From Clostridia bacterium (GTDB taxonomy: Bacteria > Bacillota > Clostridia > Oscillospirales > CAG-382), in NCBI GenBank assembly GCA_017447445.1, contig JAFSNK010000034.1, forward strand, positions 1 to 54,915: a stretch of DNA of 54,915 nt, written 5' to 3'. How positions within the stretch are numbered: the first letter of the stretch is position 1; the number at the start of each line of letters is the position of its first letter. The translations under genes were made by a program, and so were the position numbers. A model generated the notes under the pieces. It did no database searches. It was not told where the DNA came from and worked only from the letters and a program-made list of their open reading frames with translations. Below, piece by piece: positions 41,813 to 50,500 of this stretch.

Positions 41813-42547
41813 TCAGTCAGCGGAGTAGACTTCGATCTCGTTGATGAAGCCCCACGCGGGATTGAGCTCGAGCTCTACTTTTACGTAGCGCGCTTCGACG
41901 GCTTCAAAACCGGCTTCCGCCCAGTAGCAGCCGTCGGCGGTGTCGCCCTGCGGGAGAGCGGCTACAGCGGTGAAGTTGGCGCCGTCGGTAGAGACGGAGA
42001 ATTTGAAGCTCTTCCAAGGCATAACAGCCCAGCCGCTGAGAACGCCGTGGTGCACGCGGATGGTATTAATGTTGGTCGCTTCGCCGAGGTCGATGGTAAC
42101 GACCGCGAAACCGTCGACGGTGTTGGTGCTGTTGAAGCCCCACCAGTAGCAGAGCCCGTCGTCGGGATCTGTGGCGTTGGTAACTTCCGAGTCATAGGTC
42201 TTGCCGTCGGTAAGTTTTGCGTTGTATCCGCTGGCAACGTCGCCGGAAAGGGTATAGTTCTTGTTAAGAGCAACGTTGGTGCCGGAAACATCGGGTTCGG
42301 CGGTGGAGGGGACGTCCTCGGAAGGTTCATCCTCGGAGGATTCTTCCTCTGGCTTGCTCTCTTCGGCGGGCTTGGATTCTTCCTTGCTGGTTTCAGCGGG
42401 CTTGGATTCTTCCTTGCTCGTTTCGGCGGGCTTGGATTCCGCGGTGGATTCTTCGGGCTTGGATTCTTCGGGTTTCTTGCCGCAGGATGCGAGCACCGCG
42501 ACGGAAAGGATCATAAGAAGCGCAAGCAGAAGTGCGATTTTTTTCAT
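41813..42547 (-). CDS. Discoidin-like lipoprotein with Pro-Glu-Ser-Lys linker
   Basis: 244 residues. The lipobox is LASCG (Cys22). A repetitive linker (PEESK, PAETSKEESK) runs from 24 to about 90. Residues about 92-244 form one F5/8-type C (CBM32-like) domain: VALNKNYTLSG, LTDGKTYDSE, FAVVTIDLGEATNINTIRVHHG, FKFSVSTDGANF, ARYVKVELELNPAWGFINEIEVY. There is no enzyme domain, so it is probably a surface glycan-binding protein. AAGGAGACACT precedes the ATG. It is a paralogue of its neighbour at 42589 and lies 41 bp downstream of it. Confidence 0.87.
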   Translation of the reverse strand: MKKIALLLALLMILSVAVLASCGKKPEESKPEESTAESKPAETSKEESKPAETSKEESKPAEESKPEEESSEDEPSEDVPSTAEPDVSGTNVALNKNYTLSGDVASGYNAKLTDGKTYDSEVTNATDPDDGLCYWWGFNSTNTVDGFAVVTIDLGEATNINTIRVHHGVLSGWAVMPWKSFKFSVSTDGANFTAVAALPQGDTADGCYWAEAGFEAVEARYVKVELELNPAWGFINEIEVYSAD

Positions 42548-42588
42548 GTAGTGTCTCCTTTTTATGGTGATGTTTTAATATTTCGGTT

Positions 42589-43374
42589 TTACGCGATGAC
42601 TTCTATTTCGTCGATGAACGCGAACACGCAGGTCGGGTCCATATTGATCGTCACACGGACGTAACGGCCGGCCGCGCTGCCGTCGACTTCTACCCAGATC
42701 GCGCCGGAAGCGGATTCTGCTATCTGAGCCGCGCCGACTTCGTTATAGGCGCTGCCGTCTTCGGAAGCTTCGACTTCAATGGACTTGGGCGTGCCTATTC
42801 CGGAGGAGCCGCCCGCGGCGTAAAGATGAACTCTGACTCTTCCGAACTGTTTGGATTCGCCGAGGTCGATGACCACGGTGCCGACGCTGCCGGGAGCGCT
42901 TACCACGGAGGGCGACGCTTTTTCGGAGCTGTAGAAGCCGAACCAGTTGTTGGTGTCGCCGTAAGTGAGCTGATCGAAGGTCTTGCCGTCAGTCAGCTTT
43001 GCGCGGTAGGTATTTGTGCCGTCGGAGAAGCCGTCGCCGCAGCCGGAAATGACGTAGGTCTTTTCGAGCGCGACGTTATCGCCGTTAAGGACGGGCTGTT
43101 CGCCTTTGGATTCTTCGGGCTTGGATTCCTCGGGCTTCGATTCCTCGGGCTTGGATTCTTCGGGTTTGGATTCTTCGGGTTTGGATTCTTCCGGTTTGGA
43201 TTCCTCCGGCTGGGATTCAGCGGGTTTGGATTCTTCCGTCTTGCTGCCTTCGGCGGGCTGGGATTCGGCTGCCGATCCGTCCGGCTTGGATTCCTCCGGC
43301 TTCTTGCCGCAGGAAGCGAGCAGGGCGAGGGAAAGGACCATAAGCACCGCAAGCAGTAACGCGATCTTCTTCAT
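42589..43374 (-). CDS. Discoidin-like lipoprotein with seven PEESK repeats
   Basis: 261 residues. The lipobox is LASCG (Cys22). The linker to about 95 contains seven consecutive PEESK units encoded by 15-bp tandem repeats. Residues about 98-261 are an F5/8-type C domain (VALEKTYVISGCGDG, LTDGKTFDQL, VGTVVIDLGESKQFGRVRVHLY, GRYVRVTINMDPTCVFAFIDEIEV). No catalytic motif is seen. It is first of a minus-strand series with the lipoprotein at 41813 and the DUF4855 gene. AAAGGAG precedes the ATG, and a consensus promoter lies at 43447-43475. Confidence 0.87.
   Translation of the reverse strand: MKKIALLLAVLMVLSLALLASCGKKPEESKPDGSAAESQPAEGSKTEESKPAESQPEESKPEESKPEESKPEESKPEESKPEESKPEESKGEQPVLNGDNVALEKTYVISGCGDGFSDGTNTYRAKLTDGKTFDQLTYGDTNNWFGFYSSEKASPSVVSAPGSVGTVVIDLGESKQFGRVRVHLYAAGGSSGIGTPKSIEVEASEDGSAYNEVGAAQIAESASGAIWVEVDGSAAGRYVRVTINMDPTCVFAFIDEIEVIA
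43105..43209 (-). repeat. Seven 15-bp tandem repeats encoding PEESK
   Basis: Units vary only at third codon positions. The repeat encodes the extended linker of the lipoprotein at 42589-43374. Related shorter runs occur near 22126-22220 and 42340-42470. Confidence 0.88.
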
Positions 43375-43446
43375 TTAACAAATCTCCTTTCAGGATGTGT
43401 GCGCCGCGGGCGCGCGCCCGCGGTAAACATACTTTTCAGTGTGAGT

Positions 43447-43475
43447 ATTATACAACATAATTCCCGCCGTGTCAA
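43447..43475 (-). promoter_or_regulatory. Promoter of the discoidin lipoprotein genes
   Basis: Minus-strand TTGACA (43470-43475), 17-bp spacer, TATAAT (43447-43452): a perfect consensus. The leader is about 70 bp. Confidence 0.88.
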
Positions 43476-43599
43476 GTTATTTTGAAAAACAAGCGGCGGC
43501 GGGCGGCGGGTTTCGCCTTTTTTCCGCCGTTTTAGTCAAAGAATATAATCATACGAATCAAAAAAACGCTTTATTAGCTATTATTTTTGCAAAAAACTA

Positions 43600-43628
43600 T
43601 TGAAAATCCGCCGTTCGTCAGTTATAAT
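43600..43628 (+). promoter_or_regulatory. Promoter of the cmk-plsC-ispH/S1 operon
   Basis: TTGAAA (43600-43605), 17-bp spacer, TATAAT (43623-43628). The -10 box is only 17 bp from the ATG at 43646, predicting a very short leader. Confidence 0.8.
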
Positions 43629-43645
43629 ATATTTTGGTGATATAT

Positions 43646-44326
43646 ATGGTTAAGCGCAGGATCAATATTGCATTGGACGGGCCCTCCGGTTCCGGAAAAA
43701 GCACGCTGGCAAAGAATCTCGCCCGCGAGCTGGGCTTCGTTTACATAGATACGGGCGCGCTCTACCGCACGGTAGGGCTGTTCGTCGCGGAGCACGGGTT
43801 CGAACCCGGCGACGCGGCGGGCGCCGTTTCGGTGCTTTCCCACACGAAGATAACCATGCGGCTTATCGACGGCGGCGGGAAGGTGTTCCTCGGCACGCGC
43901 GAGATCGGCGGCGAGATACGCACGCCCGAGATGTCGCGTTATGCGTCCGACGTTTCGAAGGTCCCCGAGGTGCGCGAATTCCTTTTGGAAACGCAGCGCG
44001 AGATCGCGCGGGAAAACGACGTGGTCATGGACGGGCGCGATATCGGAACGGTGATCCTGCCCAAAGCGCAGGTAAAAATATTCGTAACCGCCTCGCCGGA
44101 GGCGCGCGCGGAACGCCGGTATAAAGAGCTTGTCGAAAAAGGCGAAAAGACCACCTACGAGGAAGTGCTGGCGGATATGCTCTGGCGCGACAAAAACGAT
44201 TCCTCGCGGGAGATCGCTCCCTGCGTCCCCGCGAAAGACGCGGTGGTGTTGGATAATTCCAAGCTCGGGATCAAAGAAACGGTCGACGCGGCGCTGGAGA
44301 TCTTTCACAAGAAGGTCGGGGCGTAA
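43646..44326 (+). CDS. cmk: Cytidylate kinase
   Basis: 226 residues from the ATG at 43646 (MVKRRINIALDG), with GGTGA five bases upstream; a TTG at 43634 and GTG at 43637 are alternatives that overlap the expected transcript start. P loop GPSGSGKST at 12-20, YIDTGALYRTVGL, VMDGRDIGTVILPKAQVKIFVTASPEARAERRYKE. It phosphorylates CMP and dCMP for pyrimidine nucleotide supply in the cytoplasm. First gene of the cmk-plsC-ispH/S1 operon; its TAA overlaps the plsC ATG by one base. Confidence 0.95.
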   Translation: MVKRRINIALDGPSGSGKSTLAKNLARELGFVYIDTGALYRTVGLFVAEHGFEPGDAAGAVSVLSHTKITMRLIDGGGKVFLGTREIGGEIRTPEMSRYASDVSKVPEVREFLLETQREIARENDVVMDGRDIGTVILPKAQVKIFVTASPEARAERRYKELVEKGEKTTYEEVLADMLWRDKNDSSREIAPCVPAKDAVVLDNSKLGIKETVDAALEIFHKKVGA

Positions 44327-44955
44327 TGGGCGTTAAAACCTTCCGCGCGGCGCGCGCCGTCACGAACTTCCTTGCAAAGATACTTTACCGCGTGAGCTAT
44401 TACGGCAGGGAAAACGACGACGGCGAGGGCATCTGCATCGTGCTTTCGAACCACACCTCGTTCACCGATCCGGTCTTTACCGCGAACGCCGTTAAAAAGC
44501 GCGATCTGGTGTTCATCGCAAAGGAATCGCTTACCGGGCACGGTTTGTTCGGCAAATTCCTGTTGGCGTGCAACGTGATCCCCATCCGCCGCGGAGAAAG
44601 CGACATTCAGGCGCTTCGCACCGCCTGCGGCGCTCTGGGCGAGGGCAAAAGTCTGGCGATCTACCCGCAGGGCACGCGTATGCCGGGCGTCGGCCCGCTG
44701 CCGGAACAGGCGATGGCGGGGCTCGGCCTGATGGCTTCGCGCAGCAAGGCGTCTTTGCTTCCGGTGGCGATATGCTACGGCAAAAACCGCCGCGGAAAGC
44801 CCTCCGTCTTCCGCAAAGTGCGCGTTTTTGTCGGAAAACCCATCCCTTATTCCGAATATTCCGCAATAAACGAACGCCCGAATTCCCACGAGATCGCGGA
44901 ATACGCGTTCGGGAAGGTGTGCGATCTGTTCAACGAGCATAACGATGAGCGATAA
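44326..44955 (+). CDS. plsC: 1-acyl-sn-glycerol-3-phosphate acyltransferase
   Basis: 209 residues. The acyltransferase motif HX4D is in SNHTSFTDPVF, followed by FIAKESLTGHGLFGKFL, IPIRRGE and YPQGTRMPG (the family EGTR box, here QGTR) and VGKPIPYSEY. It acylates lysophosphatidic acid to phosphatidic acid at the inner membrane face in phospholipid synthesis. It overlaps cmk by one base and ispH-S1 by 11 bases, indicating translational coupling. Confidence 0.93.
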   Translation: MGVKTFRAARAVTNFLAKILYRVSYYGRENDDGEGICIVLSNHTSFTDPVFTANAVKKRDLVFIAKESLTGHGLFGKFLLACNVIPIRRGESDIQALRTACGALGEGKSLAIYPQGTRMPGVGPLPEQAMAGLGLMASRSKASLLPVAICYGKNRRGKPSVFRKVRVFVGKPIPYSEYSAINERPNSHEIAEYAFGKVCDLFNEHNDER

Positions 44956-47206
44956 AATACGTATATCCGAATACAGCGGCTTCTGCTTCGGCGTAAAGCG
45001 CGCCGTGGATATGATAGAAAAAAGCATAAACGAATCCGGCAAAAGGATATTCTGTCTCGGCGAGCTGATACACAACCCCGGGTTCAACGAATCGCTTAAG
45101 CGCCGCGGGGTGACGTTTATCACCGCGGACGAAATAAAGGACCTGCCGCCGGACGCGCTGCTGTTCATCCGCACGCACGGGGTGCCGAAGGACGTGCTGG
45201 AGGAAGCGGAGCGCCGCGGAGTCGAATATGTCGACGCCACCTGCCCCTACGTCAAGAAGATACACGGCATCGTCGGCTCGCAGGGGAAGGACGTTACGGT
45301 ATTCACCGTCGGGGACAAAAACCACCCCGAGGTGCAGGGTATACTCAGCTGGGCGAACGGCGAAAGCAGAGTGTTTTCCGGCGCGGAGGAGATAATCGCC
45401 GCGCATCCGGAGGGGTTTTGCGACGAACGCGACTGCATCCTTACCGCGCAGACGACGTATTCCGGCGCGGAATGGGCGAAATGCCGCGAGCTTATTAAAA
45501 AATTCTATCCCAACTGCCGCGTTTACGACACGATCTGCAGCGTTACGGAGAACCGCCAGAAAGCGGTTTACGAACTCGCTTCGCAGTGCGATCTTACCGT
45601 CGTAGTAGGCGGGCGCAACAGCTCCAACACCGCAAAGCTTTACGCGATAGCGCGCGAGGTGTGCGGGGACGCGATAATGATCGAGTCCGCCGGGGAGCTG
45701 GATGAATACGCCGGGCGCATAGCCCGTGCGAAAACAATGGCAATAGCCGCCGGGGCTTCGACTCCGAGCGGTATAATACAGGAGGTTTACAAAAAGATGG
45801 CAGACATCACCAATGAGGAACTCAGCTTTGCTGAGATGCTCGACCAGTCATTCAAAACTTTAAATACAGGTGAAAGGGTCAAGGGTATAGTTTCGGCGGT
45901 CAATCCGAACGAGATCAAGGTCGACCTCGGCACAAAGCATACGGGCATTCTTCCGTATGACGAGATCACTTCCGAATCCGGCGTGGATCTGAACGATCTG
46001 TTCAAGGTCGGCGACGAGATCGAAGTTATGTGCGGCAAGTTCAGCGATTCCGACGGCACGGTCATGCTCTCGAAGAAGAAGATCGACGCGCACAAATTCT
46101 GGGACGAGATAAAAGCCGCCGCCGAATCCGACGCGCATCTTACCGGAACGGTAAAAGAGATCGTGAAGAACGAAAAGGGTTTTGCCGGCGTTATCATCCC
46201 CTACGGCCCCAACCGCGTATTTATCCCCGCTTCGCAGACCGGGATCCCCAAGGGCGAGGATCTGGAGCCGCTTAAGGGCCAGACCGTGAGCTTCCGGATT
46301 ATCGACGTGAACGACGGACGCAAGAGGGCTGTCGGCTCTATTAAGAGCTCCGCCCGCGCCGCGAGAAAGGCGGCGGAGGACGCGTTCTTCGAGACCGCGC
46401 AGGTCGGCGACAAGTTCGAAGGCAAGGTCCGCGCTCTTATGTCCTACGGCGCGTTCGTGAACATCGGCCCGGTGGACGGTATGCTTCACATCAGCGAGAT
46501 CTCGTGGGGCAAGCTCAAAAAGCCCGCGGACGTGTTCAAGGAAGGCGACACGGTCAACGTATTCATAAAGGATATCGACCGCGAGCGCAGGCGCATCTCG
46601 CTCGGCTACAAGACCGCCGAGAACGATCCCTGGAACATATTCGCGCAGAAGTATAAGGTCGGCGACGTTGTCGAAGCGACTGTCGTCAGCGTACTTCCGT
46701 TCGGCGCGTTTGCCGAGATATTCCCCGATCTCGACGGACTTATCCACGTGAGCCAGCTTTCCGACAAGCCGGTGCAGAACCCCGCTTCCGTCGTTAAAGT
46801 AGGCGACAAAGTCACCGTCAAGATCACCGCCGCCGATTTCGAGCGCAGGCGTCTGAGTCTTTCGATCCGCGCGCTGCTCACCGGCGAGGAACCCGAATCC
46901 GAAGCTCCCGCAGCGGAAGCCGCGGAGGAAGTAAAGGAAGCCGTTGAAGAAGCGGCGGCTCCGGCAGTCGAAGAAGCAAAAGAAGCCGTCGAGGAAGCCG
47001 CGGCACCCGTGGCGGAAGCTGTTGAAGAAGTAAAGGAAACAGCCGAAGAAACCGTTGAGGAAGCCAAGGAAACCGTTGAAGAGGCGAAGGAAGCGGTCGA
47101 AGAAGCGGCTGCCCCCGTCGCCGAAGCGGTCGAAGAAGTCAAAGAGACCGTTGAGGAAGCAAAGGAAGCGGCTGAAGAAGTTAAGGAAGCAGCCGAAGCC
47201 GAATAA
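44945..47206 (+). CDS. ispH: IspH (HMBPP reductase) fused to ribosomal protein S1-like domains
   Basis: 753 residues. Residues 1-283 are IspH: the three 4Fe-4S ligands are Cys14 (SGFCFGVKRAV), Cys100 (DATCPYVKK) and Cys198 (DTICSVTENRQ), with THG and GGRNSSNT also conserved. It makes IPP and DMAPP in the MEP isoprenoid pathway. Residues about 300-645 hold four S1 RNA-binding domains (KGIVSAVNPNEIKVDLG, TGTVKEIVKNEKGFAGVII, EGKVRALMSYGAFVNIG, EATVVSVLPFGAFAEI). Residues 650-753 are a low-complexity Glu/Ala/Val tail. This fusion is known from Clostridia. At the junction an in-frame ATG (45797) has AGGAGG 11 bases upstream and could start a separate S1 product. A terminator follows. Confidence 0.95.
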   Translation: MSDKIRISEYSGFCFGVKRAVDMIEKSINESGKRIFCLGELIHNPGFNESLKRRGVTFITADEIKDLPPDALLFIRTHGVPKDVLEEAERRGVEYVDATCPYVKKIHGIVGSQGKDVTVFTVGDKNHPEVQGILSWANGESRVFSGAEEIIAAHPEGFCDERDCILTAQTTYSGAEWAKCRELIKKFYPNCRVYDTICSVTENRQKAVYELASQCDLTVVVGGRNSSNTAKLYAIAREVCGDAIMIESAGELDEYAGRIARAKTMAIAAGASTPSGIIQEVYKKMADITNEELSFAEMLDQSFKTLNTGERVKGIVSAVNPNEIKVDLGTKHTGILPYDEITSESGVDLNDLFKVGDEIEVMCGKFSDSDGTVMLSKKKIDAHKFWDEIKAAAESDAHLTGTVKEIVKNEKGFAGVIIPYGPNRVFIPASQTGIPKGEDLEPLKGQTVSFRIIDVNDGRKRAVGSIKSSARAARKAAEDAFFETAQVGDKFEGKVRALMSYGAFVNIGPVDGMLHISEISWGKLKKPADVFKEGDTVNVFIKDIDRERRRISLGYKTAENDPWNIFAQKYKVGDVVEATVVSVLPFGAFAEIFPDLDGLIHVSQLSDKPVQNPASVVKVGDKVTVKITAADFERRRLSLSIRALLTGEEPESEAPAAEAAEEVKEAVEEAAAPAVEEAKEAVEEAAAPVAEAVEEVKETAEETVEEAKETVEEAKEAVEEAAAPVAEAVEEVKETVEEAKEAAEEVKEAAEAE
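45780..45799 (+). promoter_or_regulatory. Possible internal ribosome binding site at the IspH/S1 junction
   Basis: AGGAGG at 45780-45785 precedes the in-frame ATG at 45797-45799 (Met285, MADITNEELSF). It sits exactly between the IspH and S1 parts. TATAAT at 45772-45777 is also present but has no matching -35. Confidence 0.4.
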
Positions 47207-47232
47207 GCGCAATTCGTGAATGACTAAATAAC

Positions 47233-47268
47233 AAGATAAGCTCGCATTGCCGCGGGCTTATCTTTTTG
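47233..47268 (+). terminator. Terminator of the cmk-plsC-ispH/S1 operon
   Basis: AAGATAAGC and GCTTATCTT (9 bp) around an 18-base loop, then TTTG. Confidence 0.8.
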
Positions 47269-47289
47269 TCGCCCGATGGCGAGCGGTCA

Positions 47290-47316
47290 GCCCCGAAAAT
47301 GCAGGCATTTGCGGGG
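47290..47316. repeat. CCCC/GGGG-clamped hairpin element
   Basis: GCCCCG, arm AAAATGC, ag, arm GCATTT, GCGGGGC. Arms match the first unit of the cluster at 33496. The rest of the gene-free stretch 47207-47525 holds two terminators and a 13-codon ORF (47360-47401) that is not supported. Confidence 0.65.
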
Positions 47317-47456
47317 CAGGCAAAAAAGAATAAAACAAATAAGGAAAGAGATATACGAAATGTGTGTTTTTCCTATAACCCTTGCTGCTTATATTAACTA
47401 AGCAGTATTGAAAACGCTTGTGCTTTGAAGAAAATCTTCGACTGCCGCAGAAAAAG

Positions 47457-47486
47457 AAAGTCCGCCGAAGCGGACTTTCCTTTTTT
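47457..47486. terminator. Terminator at the 3' end of the giant gene
   Basis: AAAGTCCGC, loop cgaa, GCGGACTTT, with T runs on both strands. It lies 39 bp past the minus-strand stop at 47526. Confidence 0.8.
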
Positions 47487-47525
47487 ATATTACTTGCGTA
47501 ATATTATTCGGTTGTGTGCGCCTGC

Positions 47526-50500
47526 TTATTCAGCGGGAGCCCAAGCCTCGACTTCGTCAGCCCACAGATAGTTGCCGCCGACCGGTACGAATTTAATGTA
47601 ACGGGCGTTGACAGCGCTGTCGAGCTGAATGGTGAACCAGGTTGACTGCCAGGTTGCGTCGGCGGGATCGCCCTTGGTGCTGGCAGCCTCCACGGGAGTG
47701 AAGGCGGTGCCGTCGGTAGAGATCTCTACCGTGAAGCCGGTGATAAGGGTGATGCCCCAGCCGCTGTTGGCGGCAGAGTGGACTTTGAACAGATCAACGT
47801 CCATAGCCTCGCCGAGGTCAACGGTAACAGTGGGGTTGTTCGCCATGGGGAATCCGGAGGAAGCGGCGGTGCCGCCGTTATCGGAATACTTACCGTCGGT
47901 AAGCTTCACGCCGTCGTCCTTATAGGAGTCGGTACGGGTGTTGCCGGTAACGGTGTAGCTCTTCTGATAGGAAACGGGGCGAACGATGCTCGGGTCTGCC
48001 TGGATAGTGAACGCCGCTTTTACGAGCGGTCTGTATCTCCAGGTGTTGGCAAGCGCCGCGCGATCCACGTTGTAAAGCGTTGCGATCTCGCCTACGGCCG
48101 CGGTGCCGAGCGCGTTAAGAGCCGGGTGGCTGCCGTGAGCGATAAGCATGAATCCGCCTTCGGGGATCTCGACGTTGGTCTTATCGACCATGCCGATGAC
48201 CTTGGTGATCTTGCCGTCCGCGCCGACAACTATGCCGTTCCACCAGGTGAAGTTCTGTTTGGAACCCATGGTGACCTTGGTGATGTCGCCGACAGTCTTT
48301 TCGCCGGATGCGAGCGGAACGAGGATAGAGCAGATATCGGCTTTGTAGAGACCGAAGTGGGTGATGCTGTACGCGCCTTCGGGGATCGCTTCGAGGAACT
48401 GAACGTTGAAGGAAGCGTATGCGTTGACGTGGTGGGATTCAGCAACTTCATCGATATCGACGTTGCAAAGTTCGACGTAGTCGCCGACTTTGAGGGTGTC
48501 GAATATCGCGAGAGCGGCGTCGTCTTTCGCAACGTCGCCGTCATAAACGGAAACGCCTATTGCAAAGCCGCCTTCGGGAACTTCTACAAGATCCTTGCGT
48601 CCGTCGCCTTCGGAGTGCGGAACTTCCGCACGGCCGATGTTGGTGTAAACGCCGGTAACGAAGCCGTCTGCATCAACGGTGAACACCTTGTAGGCGTTGT
48701 AGTCGGTGGTGGTCCTGTTGTTGATGAGGTTGCCGATCTCGTTAAGAGTCTTGAGTACGGTTTCGCCGTCGTTGATCCTTACGAACAGGTTTACGTCGCC
48801 GTTGGCATAGCCGGCAAAGCTGCGAAGCTTATAGGTGCCGGGCTGTTCCATGCGATCTTTATTGTAAAGACCTTCGTGGCGGATGTCCCAGCCGTTTGCC
48901 TGGTAAGGCATCGTGGCGGTACCGGTTCCTTCGGGAGCGGGATAGTAGGAGTAATCCACGCCCTTCTTCATAAGAGCAGCATAGTATGCAAAGCCGTCTG
49001 CGCCGTTGAACTCGGAGAGGAGCACCTTGAAGGTGATCTTGGTCTGAGTTTCGCCTATTGCGGAGGCCGCGTATACCATCGAGCTTTCGGCGATGTTGTC
49101 GCCGCTGTTCGTGGTAAGGCTCTTGTTGTATTTTGCTTTGTTGGTAACGGCTCCGTCGGCCGCGATGTCTACGTCATAGAAGTGAGTGTAAACGGTCGCG
49201 TCGTCGCTGGAGCGGATCCAGAAGCGGAAGGTGGAGATCTCGTCGGCAAACTTGCCGTCGCCCACTACGGTAACGTAGAGGTATTCTTCGTCGTCTGCAA
49301 GCGCGAGCTTGTAGGTAAGAAGTTCGGGCGAAGTTTCTTTAACGGTCTGCCATCTGCCGTTTGCGGAGGTAACGGAGGTGAACGCCTTCTTCGCAACGTC
49401 GAAGGAAGCGTATTTGTTAAGAGCGGTGCCCGCTTCGAGAGCGGCAAGCTCTTCAAGGTCTACGTTGCGAAGCGTTACGGTATCGCCGCACTTCACGCCG
49501 TCCGCGCCGAACAGGTCGGCGTAAACGCTGCTTTCGGCCGCGATCGCATCATTGTGCAAGCCGATGATGTATCCGCCTTCGGGGATCTCAACGAGATCTT
49601 TGCGGCCGTCTTCCGGAGAATGCGGCTCGGCAGCTCTGCCGAGTTTTTCATTCACGTCGATGACCATGCCTTCTTCGTTGACAACGATGATCTTGAAGTA
49701 GTTGTAATCCTTGCCTTCGAGATCGCCGAGCGTTGTCTTGCCTTCCTGGCGAACAAAGATGTCGATGGTGTTGCCGGTAGCGTATTTGGCAAAGTTGGTG
49801 ATCTTGTACGCGCCCAGTTTTACGCCGGGATCATAGGCGGTCTTGCCGTCGATAAGATCCTTGGAGACCATGGCGTTTTCGCTGAGAGCAACGTCAACTT
49901 CGGTAATAGCGTTGACGTCGATATCATAGAGGTAGAGCTTATCGCCTGCCGTGAGGCCTGCGATGAATGCCGCAGCTTCGGGCATTTCGGTGTTGTGGCA
50001 GCCGAGCACGAAGCCGTAGAGCGGGATCTCAACGTCGTGGAAGTCGGAATCGGTTCCGTTGCCGATAAGGACTTCTTTAACAACGTATGCCTTTTCGTCG
50101 AGATCCCATTCGACCACCGCGAGGTTCCACCAGGCGTGAGTCTTATCCTTGACTTCGCCCAGAGTCTTGCCGAGCTTGTAGCCGATAACGTTGAGAGAAT
50201 CGGTAGCGTAGGTGTAGCCGTGAGTCGGCTGAATGTATTCAGCAGCTTCAACAGCGTATACTTCGACTTCCGCGAAGAACGAGAACGCGCCCGTTAACTC
50301 GCCGTTGATATATACTTTCTGAGTGTCAACAACCATCTTCACGTACTGCGCTTTGTAAGCAGTGTAAAGATCGGTCTCGAACCAGTAAGCGGTGTCGGAA
50401 TTATCCTTGAACCTGCTGTCGCTCATGTCGAGCATGCCGGCTTCGGTGTAGTTGGTTCCGTCTTCGGAAACGTAGAATTTAACGCTCTTCGGAGGAACAA

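Noticed and set aside
45772..45777. TATAAT inside the ispH-S1 gene as an internal promoter
   Set aside because: No acceptable -35 box at 16-18 bp, and the bases are explained by conserved Ile-Ile codons.
47360..47401. 13-codon ORF between the ispH operon and the giant gene
   Set aside because: Too short, with only a weak SD and no terminator or attenuator structure linking it to a downstream gene.
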